NCBI RefSeq assembly: GCF_002776525.5
Contig: NC_045435.1
Span: 123,902,613-123,966,612 of the forward strand
Length of the DNA stretch: 64,000 nt
Source: Piliocolobus tephrosceles
Taxonomy: Eukaryota; Chordata; Mammalia; Primates; Cercopithecidae
Direction: 5' to 3'
Made by a program: the position numbers and the translations under genes. How positions within the stretch are numbered: position 1 is the stretch's first letter; every line of letters starts with the position of its first letter. The notes beneath the pieces are model-generated. The model saw only the letters and a list, made by a program, of their open reading frames with translations. It did no database searches and was not told the origin of the DNA. Shown here one piece after another: positions 1-10,940 of the stretch.

Positions 1-768
1 TTTAAAGTTCATGTAGAACCAAAAAGAGCCCGACTGACCAAAACAATTCTAGGCAAAAAGAACAAAGCCAGAGACATCACATTACTGAATTTCCATAACG
101 GTACAGTAACCAAAACTGCACGGTTCTGGTACAAAAGCAGAAACATACAGAAAGGGAACAGAATAGAAAACACATAAATAAAGCCACACACCTACAACCC
201 TCTGATCTTTGACAAAATTGACAAAAATAAGAAATAGAGAAAAGACTCCTGTTCAATAAATGTTGCTAGGGTAACTGATTAGCCATATACAGAAGAATGA
301 AACTGGACCCCTATGTTTCACCACATATAAATGTAATATGGGTAAAAGATTTAAATATAAGACCTCAAACATTAAAAATCTTAGAGAAAAACTTAAATAA
401 TACCCTTCTGGACATCAGCATTGGCAAATAATTTACTACTAAGACCTCAAAAACAATTTCTAGAAAAACAAAAACAAAAATGACAAGTGAAAACTAACTT
501 AACTGAAGAGCTTCTACACAGTAAAAGGAACCACCAACAGCATAAATAGACAACCTACAGAATGGGAGAAAATATTCGCAAACTATGCCTCCAACAAAAG
601 TCAAATATCAAGAATCTATAAGGAACTTAAGCAATTCAACTGGAAAAACACAAACAACCTCTTTATAAAATGGGAAAATGATATGAACAAACCCTTCTCA
701 AACATATGGAAACATGCTCATCATCACTAATCATCAGAGAAAGGTATATCAAAACCACAATGAGATAC

Positions 769-810
769 TATGGGTAAAAGATTTAAATATAAGATCTTAA
801 ACATTAAAAA
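769..810 (+). repeat. Templated 40-bp duplication inside the L1
   Basis: The stretch beginning GGGTAAAAGATTTAAATATA is a near-exact second copy of about 338-379 in the same L1 and does not belong at this point of ORF2. It is bracketed by two copies of AAAACCACAA (751-760) and its variant (807-816), each running on to GATACTAT, as if polymerisation had slipped back and copied upstream template. Confidence 0.8.
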
Positions 811-1228
811 CCACAAGAAGATACTATCTCACACAAGTCAGTATGACTCTTAATAAAAAGTCAAAAAATAACAGATGCTGGCAAGGCTGCCAATAAAAGA
901 GAATGCTTATACACTGTTGATTGAAATATAAATTAGTTCAGCCATGGGGAAGCAGTTAGGATATTTCTCAGAGAACTTAAAATAGAACTACCACTCTACC
1001 CAGCCATCCCATTACTGGGTATATACCCAAAAGGAAATAAATCATTCTAACAAAAAGACACATTCACGCATATGTTCATTGCAGCATGATTAACCACAGC
1101 AAAGGCATAAAATCAACTTAGGTGCCCATAAAGAAAATTTAATATATACATATTATAAAATAATATGTAATATAATATAATGGAAAATAGATTAATCATA
1201 TATTAGAAAAAACATAATATCATATATA

Positions 1229-1309
1229 TATGGTTGGTGCAAAAATAATTGCATTTTTTTGTTATTACTTTTGAATAATAAAACCCCAATTACTTTTGGA
1301 CCAATGTTA
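1229..1309. mobile_element. MADE1 (mariner MITE) nested in L1
   Basis: An 81-bp near-palindrome. The left arm contains GGTTGGTGCAAAAATAATTG and the right arm CCAATTACTTTTGGACCAA, which are inverted copies around a short loop. Size, arm sequence and TA-rich flanks match MADE1, the small non-autonomous relative of the Hsmar1 mariner. It interrupts L1 3' sequence, so it inserted after that L1. MADE1 copies are the known source of the primate miR-548 family. Whether this copy is transcribed cannot be seen here. Confidence 0.85.
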
Positions 1310-1542
1310 TACATGTACACCGTGGAGTACTATACAGCCATAAGAAGGAAATCATGTACATTGCAGCAACATGAATGCACTTTGAGGTCATTATCCTAAG
1401 CAAATTAGCACAGAAAGAAAGAATCAAATGCTACATATTCTCACATATAAATGGGAGCTAAACATTTGGTACACATAGACATAGAGATGGAATAAATAGA
1501 CACTGGAGACTACTAGAGAGAGGAGAGAAGTGATCAAGAACT

Positions 1543-1566
1543 AAAAAAAAAAAAAAAAAAAAAAAA
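1543..1566 (+). repeat. A24 run inside L1 3' UTR
   Basis: Twenty-four consecutive A residues lie between L1 3'-UTR blocks that are contiguous in the family. This is probably expansion of a short ancestral A-tract and not a true poly(A) tail, because L1 3'-UTR sequence continues directly after it. Confidence 0.8.
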
Positions 1567-1662
1567 CCTGCCTATTGGATGCTATACTCACTACTTGGGT
1601 GATTGCATCATTCATACCCCAAACCTCACTGACATACAATGTATCCATTTTACAAACCTGCA

Positions 1663-1829
1663 GGCTGGGTACTGTGGCTCACACCTGTATTTCTAGCACT
1701 TTGGGACTTTGGGAGGCCAAGGCAGGAGGATTGCTTGAGGCCAAGATTTCAAGACCAACCTGACCAACATAGCAAGAACCTGCCAGTAAAAATCCAAAAA
1801 AGAAAGAATGAGAGAGAGAGAGAGAGAAT
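1663..1829 (+). mobile_element. Alu monomer-like insertion with GA-rich tail
   Basis: Starts GGCTGGGTACTGTGGCTCAC and continues through the GGAGGCCAAGGCAGGAGGAT region, but stops after about one monomer. It ends in an AAAGAAAGAATGAGAGAG-type tail that has become (GA)n. L1 3' sequence is split exactly around it (...ACAAACCTGCA / CTGCACATGTAC...). A short duplication (ACCTGCA versus ATCTGCA) may be its target-site duplication. Confidence 0.8.
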
Positions 1830-1890
1830 CTGCACATGTACTCTCTGATTCTAAAATAAAAGTTGAAAATACTGTAAAAAGAAAAAACAA

Positions 1891-2636
1891 TTATTGATAT
1901 AAGATACACAGGAATATAGATGAACGGGAGCAAATTGTTTCTGTAACAAGTGAAGATAAAAAGAAAAGTGAGAATAAATATTATTTTAAAAAAGGCTAGT
2001 TAATTCCCGATATTCTCTGTTTTTATCATTTGATAACTCTTCTTAAAATGATTCTGAATAATTAAGCACATGATCTAACTTTTTAATTTAATCTTTATTA
2101 TTTATTATCTGTAGACATATGAAATATTTATATTCATGTAATATACATATTAATTATTATTCCATATAGTTTTAAAAAGGCTATCCAACTAAAGAATAAG
2201 ACTTGGAACTCCAATTTAATTCAGACTAAAAAAATATAAGAACAGAATTTAAACAGAAATTAAAATAATCAATTTTTAATGAAAATCTAAGACAACACTT
2301 GTAAGTTTTAAAAACATAATTAAGAACTAAGAAGAGCTATTGTTGCCACACAATATTTTTTTAAAATGAATCTTTCAAAAAGAATGTTACACCGTGATAG
2401 GAAATGTACTAAGGCAAAGACACAGGTATATTTTGTCATAATGTACTTAAATTGGTAAAAATCTTACATAATCTACAAAGGTCTTAAAAAATCTTTAGAG
2501 AATTTTGTATGAGATATTATTAGGTGCTAAACAAAAGGCATTTTTTCAGTGTCAATAAAATAGTTGATGCAAACTGGATCATAGAAAGGCAAATCAATCT
2601 CAAAAGTAAACTTAAAAAATAAAATTGTATTTTAAT
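1891..2636. other. AT-rich stretch, no feature recognised
   Basis: Low-GC sequence with many short A- and T-tracts. No long reading frame and no repeat family that I can name. Confidence 0.6.
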
Positions 2637-2862
2637 CCCCTAAGAACTAGAACAAAATGAGAATGCTCACTTTCATCACTCCTATTTAATACAGCACTAG
2701 AAGCTTAGCCAGAGCAATCTGGCAAGAAAAATAACAAAGGCATCCAAATTGGAAAAGTAATTAATTTATCTCTTTTCCCTGATGATATGTTCTTATACCT
2801 AGAAAACCTTACAAACTCAGTGAAAAATATTTGATTTGATAAATGAATTCGATAAAGTTTTT
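2637..2862 (+). mobile_element. L1 ORF2 fragment (reverse transcriptase core)
   Basis: Degenerate L1 ORF2 sequence. CCTGATGATATGTTCTTATA corresponds to the catalytic YxDD/FADD region of the L1 reverse transcriptase, here read as F-P-D-D-M. It is preceded by the CTAGCCAGAGCAATC-type block and followed by the GATAAA...AAAGTTT block. No 3' end is attached, so this is an isolated old fragment. Confidence 0.8.
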
Positions 2863-3495
2863 GAAGTTCTCATTTTGAGTTAGCAGTGGGTCCAAATGCA
2901 TCTGTGTTAAAAGTCCCGGGATTGTTGCACATTGGCTGACACTAAAAAGTAAGACAAAATTATAATGAGAGTGTCTGAGTGAAATACAGAGATAAATGTA
3001 GATTTGGTTACCAGGAACCCTAGCCTACATCCCCTTTGAATAAATCAGGTAGATAAGAATTTGATGAAAATTTGGTAATTTTAATTTATAATTGTTGTCA
3101 TCTATCTAGAAGTTATTTACTCTAAGATATAATTTGTGAAATAATCTGTTAATATATAAGAATAAATTAAAAATTGAAGAATTGCTCTAGAAATCAATTA
3201 GAAACGTTATATACCATCTACCACAAAGGCAGAAAGTTTAAACTTAAAATCTAGGTTGGAATGTATAACCATATTTAACTACTACATGAAGATAATTCAT
3301 CTAGAGCACATAATATTTTTTCATAATCCTAGAGGAGATAATAGAATATTTAATATTCTATAAAAATAATTAAAAACATATAATAAAATATATTATATTT
3401 ACAATATGAATACTGTTAGTATACACAACTACAGAGTAATAGTAATTAATAGTAGTTACTATTAGTTATTATAAATAATAATAGTTGCAGACTAC
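2863..3495. other. AT-rich stretch, no feature recognised
   Basis: Nothing recognisable apart from short AT palindromes around 3355-3480. Confidence 0.5.
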
Positions 3496-3668
3496 TATTG
3501 AGTCACTGCTTCATATCAATACTCTCCATGATTTTAAAAAGCAATGATCCATTTGATCGTCACAGAGCCCTGTAACTTGTTATTTCCATTATAGGGATGG
3601 TTCAAATTAAGCTATAAAATTGAGAAATTGTTTAAGTACTGTACTTAACTGCAACAGAGTAGGTTGAT
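3496..3668 (-). mobile_element. MIR-like SINE relic
   Basis: Reads like the reverse complement of the MIR core: an ACTGCTTCATATCAATACTC start, then GATCGTCACAGAGCCCTGTA, a TTTCCATTATAGG block, and a GAGAAATTGTTTAAGTA end. Strongly diverged, so assignment rests on block order more than identity. Confidence 0.5.
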
Positions 3669-3846
3669 TTTTAAAAAATCTTAGAATGAATGAAGTAATT
3701 TTTAAACAGGCTAACTTGGTAGGATTTGGGAGAGTATTAAAATCAATAATTGCTTCTAAGTTTGTTGGTATATACTAGGAACACAGAAAAGAGTGAATTA
3801 TTTGCTACTCTTTATAAACAGATATTACTAATATATCATATCTGTT

Positions 3847-4438
3847 CAGTCATACACAGCATAATAATATTTCAGTCAACAATGGACCACATATGTGATG
3901 GTCCCAAAATATTGTAATACTACATTTTTATGAAAACAGTTAACAGAAAAATTAAAGTAGGGTCCAAAGAAGTATGAGGTTTTAAAAATAGTAGGTGTTT
4001 GAGAAACAAGTATCTGTTTATTTGGATCTACTTGCTTTCAGCTCAAGAAACAAATGTTAAATTCATGTAGAAATAAAGAATTCATAAGTTTGAAAGACAA
4101 ATACAACATATTAGAAAAAATTTATTGTGCTCCGATGTGCTATATTTTCATACAACTGTATGTGTAAGAGAGAGAGATAAAGACAAGATGCCACATACCT
4201 ACTTTGCATATCTATGTTTAGATACGCACATAGGTACCATTGTGTTACAATTGCCTACAGTATTCAGTACAGTATCAGGCTTCACAGATTTTCAGCCTAT
4301 GAACAATAGTTCACACCATATAGCATAGATGTGTAGTACGCCATATCATCAAGGTTTGTGTAAGTACACTCTAAGATTTTTGAACAAAGATGAAACGCAT
4401 TTCTCAGAAAGTATCCCTAGTTAAGCAACACATGACTA
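3847..4438. mobile_element. Tigger-type (TcMar) DNA transposon remnant
   Basis: The left end CAGTCATACACAGC and the reverse complement of the right end (TAGTCATGTGTTGC) form terminal inverted repeats beside TA dinucleotides. The inner right half carries the familiar blocks ACAATTGCCTACAGTATTCA and GGTTTGTGTAAGTACACTCT of the Tigger3/Tigger4 group. The middle (about 3956-4120) does not match what I know of this family, so it may be diverged or replaced. No transposase frame survives. Confidence 0.75.
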
Positions 4439-4440
4439 TA

Positions 4441-4741
4441 CTGTATTTGTGTCATGCTAGATGTTGCAATATATTTGTGCATATCGCAATATATTGTGCT
4501 CACTGTATATAAAATAATTTATAAAATGATAATAAAGGAGACATAGGAAAACATTTTGACACAATAATAAACCTCACTTATTACAGGCCTTAGAGATCTG
4601 AGTCTCTCGGCCAGAAATAAAGCTATGACCAGGTAGGACAGGCACTCAACATTGAATGGCACACCTCTGTCATCCTACTTTCCTCTATCCCAGTTTTCCT
4701 CTTTTACCCTACACGTTGAGGGAAGAAATATTTTAAATTTC
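4441..4741. other. Non-repetitive AT-rich stretch
   Basis: Contains a short imperfect tandem of GCAATATATTTGTGC (4466 and about 4486). Otherwise nothing recognised. Confidence 0.5.
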
Positions 4742-5448
4742 CTTTTGTTATTATCATTATACTTTAAATTCTAGGGTACATGTGCATAACGTGCAGGTTT
4801 GTTATATATGTATACTTGTGCCATGTTGGTGTGCTGCACCCATCAACTCATCAGCACCCATCAACTCGTCATTTACATCAGGTATAACCCCCAGTGCAAT
4901 CCCTCCCCTCCTCCCCCATAATAGGCCCCGGTGTGTGATGTTCCCCTTCCCAAGTCCAAGTGATCTTATTGTTCAGTTCCCACCTATGAGTGAGAACATG
5001 CAGTGTTTGGTTTTCTGTTCTTACGATAGTTTACTGAGAATGATGGTTTCAGCTGCATCCATGTCCCTACAAAGGACACAAACTCATCCTTTTTTATGGC
5101 TACATAGTATTCCACGGTGTATATGTGCCACATTTTCTTAATCCAGTCTGTCACTGATGGACATTTGGGTTGATTCCAAATCTTTGCTATTGTGAATAGT
5201 GCCGCAATGAACATCCGTGTGCATGTGTCTTTATAGCAGCATGATTTATAATCCTTTGGGTATATACCCAGTAATGGGATGGCTGGGTCATATGGTACTT
5301 CTAGCTCTAGATCCTTGACGAATTGCCATACTGTTTTCCATAATGGTTGAACTAGTTTACAATCCCACCAACAGTGTAAAAGTGTTCCTATTTCTCCACA
5401 CCCTCTCCAGCACCTATTGTTTCCTGACTTTTTAATGATTGCCAGCAT
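4742..5448 (-). mobile_element. Young L1, 3' segment of a 5'-inverted insertion
   Basis: Read on the minus strand this is the end of ORF2, the whole 3' UTR and the 3' terminus (ending ...AAAGTATAATGATAATAAC). It is little diverged. The 3' UTR holds a doubled GATGAGTTGATGGGTGC-type unit that also occurs in the copy at 26668, and resembles Old World monkey L1 lineages more than human L1PA1. At 5448/5449 the L1 sequence reverses direction. Confidence 0.9.
4984..5448 (-). pseudogene. L1 ORF2 C-terminal fragment (154 codons)
   Basis: Encodes the cysteine-rich C-terminal part of L1 ORF2p: residues about 13-35 contain CWRGCGEIGTLLHCWWDCK, close to the conserved C-terminal Cys pattern. Residues 60-130 hold the LLGIYPKDYK, WIKKMWHIYTVEYY and FVGTWMQLK blocks. 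The final dozen residues depart from the usual ORF2p end, which points to a small frameshift near the stop. The start is not biological: the frame simply begins at the inversion junction. It cannot act alone, because the endonuclease and polymerase parts are absent and the matching upstream piece lies on the other strand. Confidence 0.85.
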
Positions 5449-6659
5449 TCTTATACATCAGTAACAGACAAACAGAGAGCCAAATCAGGAATGAACTTCC
5501 ATTCACAATTGCTTCAAAGAGAATCAAATACCTAGGAATCCAACTTACAAGGGATGTAAAGGACCTCTTCAAGGAGAACTACAAACCACTGCTCAGTGAA
5601 ATCAAAGAGGACACAAACAAATGGAAGAGCATACCATGCTCATGGATAGGAAGAATCAATATCGTGAAAATGTCCATACTGCCCAAGGTTATTTATAGAT
5701 TCAATGCCATCCCCATCAAGCTACCAATGAGTTTCTTCACAGAATTGGAAAAAACTGCTTTAAAGTTCATATGGAACCAAAAAAGAGCCCGCATTGCCAA
5801 GACAATCCTAAGTCAAAAGGACAAAGCTGGAGGCGTCACGCTACCTGACTTCAAACTATACTACAAGGCTACAGTAACCAAAACAGCATGGTACTGGTAC
5901 CAAAACAGAGATATACACCAATGCAACAGAACAGAGTCCTCAGAAATAATACCACACATCTACGGTCATCTGATCTTTGACAAACCTGAGAGAAACAAGA
6001 AATGGGGGAAAGATTCCCTATTTAATAAATGGTGCTGGGAAAATTGGCTAGCCATAAGTAGAAAGCTGAAACTGGATCCTTTCCTTACTCCTTATACGAA
6101 CATTAATTCAAGATGGATTAGAGACTTAAATGTTAGACCTAATACCATAAAAACCCTAGAAGAAAACCGAGGTAATACCATTCAGGACATAGGCATGGGA
6201 AAGGACTTCATGTCTGAAACACCAAAAGCAATGGCAGTAAAAGCCAAAATCGACATATGGGATCTAATTAAACTAAAGAGCTTCTGCACAGCAAAAGAAA
6301 CTACCATCAGAGTGAACAGGCAACCTACAGAATGGGAGGCAATTTTTGCAATTTACTCATCTGACAAAGGGCTAATATCCAGAACCTACAAAGAACTCAA
6401 ACAAATTCACAAGAAAAAAAAAAAACAACCCCATCAAAAAGTGGACAAGGGATATGAACAGACATTTCTCAAAAGAAGACATTCAAACAGCCAACAGACA
6501 CATGAAAAAATGCTCGTCATCACTGGCCATCAGAGAAATTCAAATGAAAACCACAATGAAATACTTCAAATTTCTATCTCAGCCAGAGGGATCTGGCTAC
6601 TTCAGAAAATTCACATTTTGAATAAGCAGATGATGAAAGGTTTCTCTCCTTTTGATTAG
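5439..6659 (+). pseudogene. L1 ORF2 fragment, inverted 5' segment (about 370 L1 codons)
   Basis: From residue 11 onward the frame is recognisable L1 ORF2p downstream of the polymerase active site: IKYLGIQLTRDVKDLFKENY, then the FIWNQKRARIAKTILSQKDK block near residue 110, WYWYQNRDIHQ near 150, a LKSFCTAKETT block near 280, and a lysine run near 325. After about residue 376 (position 6566) it leaves L1 and reads into flanking DNA, stopping at 6657-6659. The first ten codons come from the opposite-strand L1 segment across the junction. The long open frame reflects youth, not function: the YxDD motif and the endonuclease are missing. Confidence 0.85.
5449..6566 (+). mobile_element. Young L1, inverted 5' segment
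   Basis: ORF2 sequence in plus orientation, directly abutting the minus-oriented 3' segment at 5448/5449. It ends at CACAATGAAATACTTC, and the 3' segment starts some 20 L1 bases later in the consensus, so only a short piece was lost between them. This is the arrangement expected from twin priming. AAATTTC occurs at both outer edges (about 4734 and 6567) and may be a 7-bp target-site duplication. Confidence 0.9.
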
Positions 6660-6689
6660 TGAGTTTTAAAAAGACTTAAGGAGTAGATT

Positions 6690-6895
6690 ATTAGTACTTT
6701 CTCTGTGCTTTATGCTTAATATGTGTTATCACTTAAACTTCAAAACAAATTCTAAAGAAACAGATGTTCATATTTTACAACTGAAGAAACTGAGGTTCAA
6801 GGAAATCATATAATTGCCTAATAAAACCAAACTTAAATTGGAGACTCAGTTCTTGAATTCAAGTCTGACTTTAAAAGTTACAATATTTTACTACA
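6690..6895 (-). mobile_element. MIR SINE
   Basis: Reverse-complement MIR: the core block TTTTACAACTGAAGAAACTG followed by AGGTTCAAGGAAATCATATA, and a GAATTCAAGTCTGACTTTAA end. The order of blocks fits the family over about 200 bp. Confidence 0.8.
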
Positions 6896-6899
6896 CTAT

Positions 6900-8055
6900 G
6901 AAGTATACTCAGCAAGAACTTAATTTTTTAAAAAGGCTAAAAAATTGAATTAGCTGTAAGGAAGTTTCTGTTGTCACTGGCAATGATCATTCAACTTAAT
7001 TTGTTTTTCCAATACATTGTTATAGTTAAACAATATTTTAACTTTCCTAGGATTCAATTTCTAGAAAATACTTGAGAATAATAAGTTGGAAACTAATACT
7101 TGTAATGACATAAGATATTAATATTTATAGAATTTCCCCCCATAACTCACCATCAGTGCTGCTTAATGAACAATAGAGAAATTGGATGAGTGCATCCAAG
7201 ATTCAAATGATATCTGTTTTTCTACAGTGGGATCTCTAAGGAACTCTAAGTAACTGTAACTATATATCATTACTGCATACCAGGCAAACACGCTCCAAAT
7301 TATCATAGCCAAATGCATCACAAATATGCCTTCAGGTCACCTTCTTTCATCACGACAGAGGTATGAATCAGAGTGATGCTCCCACATAAAAATACTTGAA
7401 AAAAAATGTTTCATTCTCACAATAGCTGCTCTTGGTTATGGTACAATCTCTTGTTAATAAATCCCCCACCAGCATCTCTCTCTCCATCTCTCTTTTTCTC
7501 TCTCTCTTTTTACTTTATTTTTTGATTTTTATTTTTGGTTTTACTCCAGTGATGCACTATGAGAAATAAATGTTATATCTACATATGTAATTTAGCGCTA
7601 AGGAAATTCTTCGTTTGTTCCCTTAGAAGAAGCGACAATACAAAAGTCTACTAGAGACCTGGACCTAGGGTTAGATATCAGTCATCATTAAAAAATTAAC
7701 TACAACATTTCAGACAAGTTGAGGGCTTCTGTGATTTAGCATGATTAAGAATTTATGCTTATATAGAAGCATAAGCATATTTGTGTGTGTGTATATATAA
7801 GCATATATATATATTTGGAGAGAAAGAGATAGTCTTTCATTTTGGGGATATAACATGAAAACACACATATTTTCTGTGAATATAATGTTTAAAAATTCTA
7901 ATTGCCCCAAATTGGTTTGCTGGCTCTCTAGGGGATGACATATAACTCTAGATTCTGAGAGGCAGTCTATACTTCTAAATACTTGCTTTAGCTAGCATTC
8001 TCACAAGAGTCTAAAGACTTCAAGCTTCAATGGGACTGTGATTTTCCATGGACAG
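6900..8055. other. Non-repetitive stretch with short simple repeats
   Basis: No gene or named element seen. A TC-rich tract lies at about 7479-7510, and TG/TA runs at 7781-7830. Confidence 0.5.
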
Positions 8056-8059
8056 CTTT

Positions 8060-8105
8060 TCTTTGTTTGTTTGTTTGTTGTTGTTGTTGTTGTTGTTGTT
8101 GTTTT
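8060..8105 (+). repeat. (TTTG)n/(TTG)n microsatellite
   Basis: Four TTTG units pass into about nine TTG units. Likely variable in length. The asparagine run that it encodes on the minus strand is not evidence of a gene. Confidence 0.9.
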
Positions 8106-8664
8106 GTACTCCTTCATCTTGTCTTAAAGTTGTGAGAGAAATATGAAGGCTAGTTAATTCAGCTTCTTGAATCATCCTCCTCATAGTCTCTAGTTTCCAT
8201 AAAAAAGTCACTGAATCCACTTTTCATATAATACTAGCAATAAATAATAATAATGACTCTTTTTCAGTCTTAGATGTTGTTATTTGCTCCTACAGATACA
8301 GTACTTAACATTTCCACCTTTTGATTTGCAACTAATTGAAATTTAAACATGATTTACCTCTTCTTTACCTAAAATTACAATGAAACTAAATAAAAAGAAA
8401 ATACAAAGCATCCATCACCCACAGACAAGCAGCTTCTGCATACTGTTCTTTTACAATCAAACACCACTTCTTTCTAACTCCCTTGTGAGCTCTTTCAACA
8501 ACACAGATTCTTAAAAGAATTATTAAACTGATGTAGGAAGCAATCTTTTTAGCCAATAAAATGGTGGCTTTTTTGTTGGCTTTCTCTTTGTAATGTTTTG
8601 ATACTTCTCTATGAAGTTCTAAGATTTCTTTTTTGTTGTCAGATTTAGCGGATGCCTTGAATTA
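8106..8664. other. Non-repetitive stretch
   Basis: No feature recognised. Confidence 0.5.
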
Positions 8665-8693
8665 TTTTTTTTAATTTTTGTAGGAACATAGTA

Positions 8694-8765
8694 GATATAT
8701 ATATATATATATATATATGCATGGGATATATATGTGTATGTGTGTTTGTGTGTGTGTGTGTATGT
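8694..8765 (+). repeat. (AT)n then (TG)n microsatellite
   Basis: An AT run at 8696-8718 is followed by TG-rich repeats to 8760, inside the L1 3' UTR and next to the tail of a minus-strand Alu. It probably grew from the L1 TATATATTTATGGGGTA region and the Alu tail. Confidence 0.8.
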
Positions 8766-9060
8766 TTGTTTGTTTTAAGCCAGAATCTTGTTCTGTCACC
8801 CAGGCTGGAGTGTAGTGGCATGATCTTGGCTCACTGCAACCTCTGGCACTGCCCAGGTTCAGGCGATTCTCCTGCCTCAGCCTCCCAAATAGCCAGGATT
8901 ACAGGTGCATGCCACCACACCTGGTTAATTTTTGTATTTTTAGTAGAGACAGGGTTTCAGCCTCGTGGCTAGGCTGTTTTTGAACTCCTGGCCTTGTCAT
9001 CCACCCTTCTCGGCCTCCCTAAGTGCTGAGATTACAGACGTGAGCTACCACGCCCAGCTG
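8766..9060 (-). mobile_element. Alu (AluS/J-like) in L1 3' UTR
   Basis: Reverse-complement Alu from the tail through CACCCAGGCTGGAGTGTAGT and CTCAGCCTCCCAAATAGCC to the 5' end ...ACCACGCCCAGC. L1 3' UTR resumes at once with TTTTGATACAGGCATGCAA. Many substitutions, including most CpGs. Confidence 0.9.
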
Positions 9061-10940
9061 GAATATGTAAAATATTTTGATACAGGCATGCAATGCATAA
9101 TGATTACAGCATGTAGAATGGGATGTCTATCCCCTCAAACATTTATCTTTCTGTTACAATCTAATTACACTCGTTTAGTTTATTTTAGAATGTACAGTTA
9201 CATTGTTACTACTATATTCACCTTGTTGTGCTATCAAGTAGTAGATCTTATTAATTCTATTTTTGGGGAGGCACCCATTAACCATTCCCACCTCCCCACC
9301 CACTTCCCTTTCCAGCCTCTGGTAACCATCATTCTACTTTCTATGTCCATGAGTTCAGTTGTTTTGATATTTTGATCCCAGAAATAAGTGAGAACATGGG
9401 ATGTTTGTCTTTCTGTGCCTGGTTTTTTTTTTTACTTAACATAATGATGTCCAGTTCAATCTATGTGGTTGTAAATGACAGAATCTCTTTCCTCCCTATG
9501 ACTAAAGAGAACTCCATTGTATATATGTACCACATTTTAGCAATTGCCCTATTGATGGACACTTAAGTTGCCTCCAAATCTTGGCTATTGTGAGCAGTGC
9601 TACAACAAACATAGGAGTGCAGATATCTCTTTGACATACTGATTTGCTTTCGTGTCTCTACTCAGCAGCGGAATTGTTGGATCACATGGTAACTCAATTT
9701 TCAGATTTTTGGGGAACCTTCAAATGGTTCTCCATACTGTTGTACTAATTTACATATCACCAACAATTTTGGGGGTTCCCTATTCTCCATATCCTTGCCA
9801 GCATTTGTTATTGCCTGGATATAAGCCGTTATATCAAATACAATGGATATAAGATATTATTATTTGCTTATAAACCATTTTAACTGGGGTGAAAGAATAT
9901 TTCCTTGTAGTTTTGATTTGCATTTCTCTGGTAATCAATGATGTTAAGCACCTTTTCATATGCCTGCTTGCCATTTGTCTGTTGTCTTTTGAGAAATATC
10001 TATTTGAATCTTTGCCCATCTATTGATAAAATAATTAGATTATTTTTCTGCAGAGTTGTGTGAGCTCCTTATATATTCTGGATACTAATCCCTTGTCAGA
10101 TGGGTAGTTTGCAAATATTTTCCCCATTCTGTGCATTGTCTCTTTATTTTGTTGATTGGTTTCTTTGCTGTGCAGAAACTTTTTAGCTTGATGTGATCTC
10201 ATTTGTCCATGTTTGCCTTGGTTGCCTGTGCTTGTGGAGTATTATGCTGGAGTTTTTCCAGACCAATGTCCTGGAGATATTTCCCAACATTTAAATTTAG
10301 TAGTTTTATGGTTTGAGGTCTTAAACTTATGTCTTTAATCCATTTTGATTTGATTTTTGTATATGGTAAGAGATAGGGGTCTAGTTTCATTCTTCTGCGT
10401 ATGGATATCCAGTTGTTACAGCACGATTTATTGAAGAGACTGTCTTTTAACCAGTATATGTTCTTGGCACCTTTGTTTACTGAGTTTACTGTAGGTGTCC
10501 AAATTTGTTTTGGGGTTCTCTATTGTGTTCCATTGGTCTATTTGTTTATATTCCAGTACTATGCTGTTTTGGTTACTATAGAGCTATAGTATAATTTGAA
10601 GTTAGGTAATGTGATTCCTCAAATTGTGTTCTTTTTGCTTAGGAGAGATTTGACTGTTCTGTGTCTTTTTGTGGTTTCGTATACATTTTAGGATTTTTTT
10701 TTTTTTTAATTTTCTGTGAAAAATGTCTTTGGTACTTTGATAGGGATTACATTGAATCTGTAGATTTCTTAGGGTAATAAGAGCATTTTAACTGTAGTGA
10801 TTATTCCAATTTATGAACATGTACTAGCTTTTGATTTTTTGGTGTCCTCTTTAATTTAATTAATCAGTGTTCAATGGTTTTTATCATAGAGATATTTCAC
10901 CTCTTTGGTTACTTCATTTCTATATATTTAATTTTATTTA

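Larger units (their letters stand above)
1..1890 (+). mobile_element. L1 (L1PB/L1MA-age) 3' part: ORF2 end plus 3' UTR
   Basis: The window opens inside L1 ORF2. Frame 1 is open to about 177 and reads like the ORF2 segment after the reverse transcriptase (RARLTKTILGKKNKARD, then VTKTARFWYKSR). Later ORF2 blocks follow in order up to about 1420 with stops and frameshifts. The 3' UTR has the older-primate form (TACTCACTACTTGGGTGATT, later CTAAAATAAAAGTTGAAAAT), unlike the young L1 at 4742. Nested inside are a MADE1 copy, an A-run and an Alu monomer. It is not functional. Confidence 0.9.

Noticed and set aside
1543..1566. A24 as the poly(A) tail of the first L1
   Set aside because: L1 3' UTR sequence continues directly after it, so it is internal.
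5439..6659. 406-codon open frame as a host gene
   Set aside because: Recognisable L1 ORF2 without the catalytic domains, in an inverted truncated insertion. The open frame reflects the element's youth.
8020..8220. Poly-asparagine peptide
   Set aside because: Translation of a (TTG)n microsatellite.
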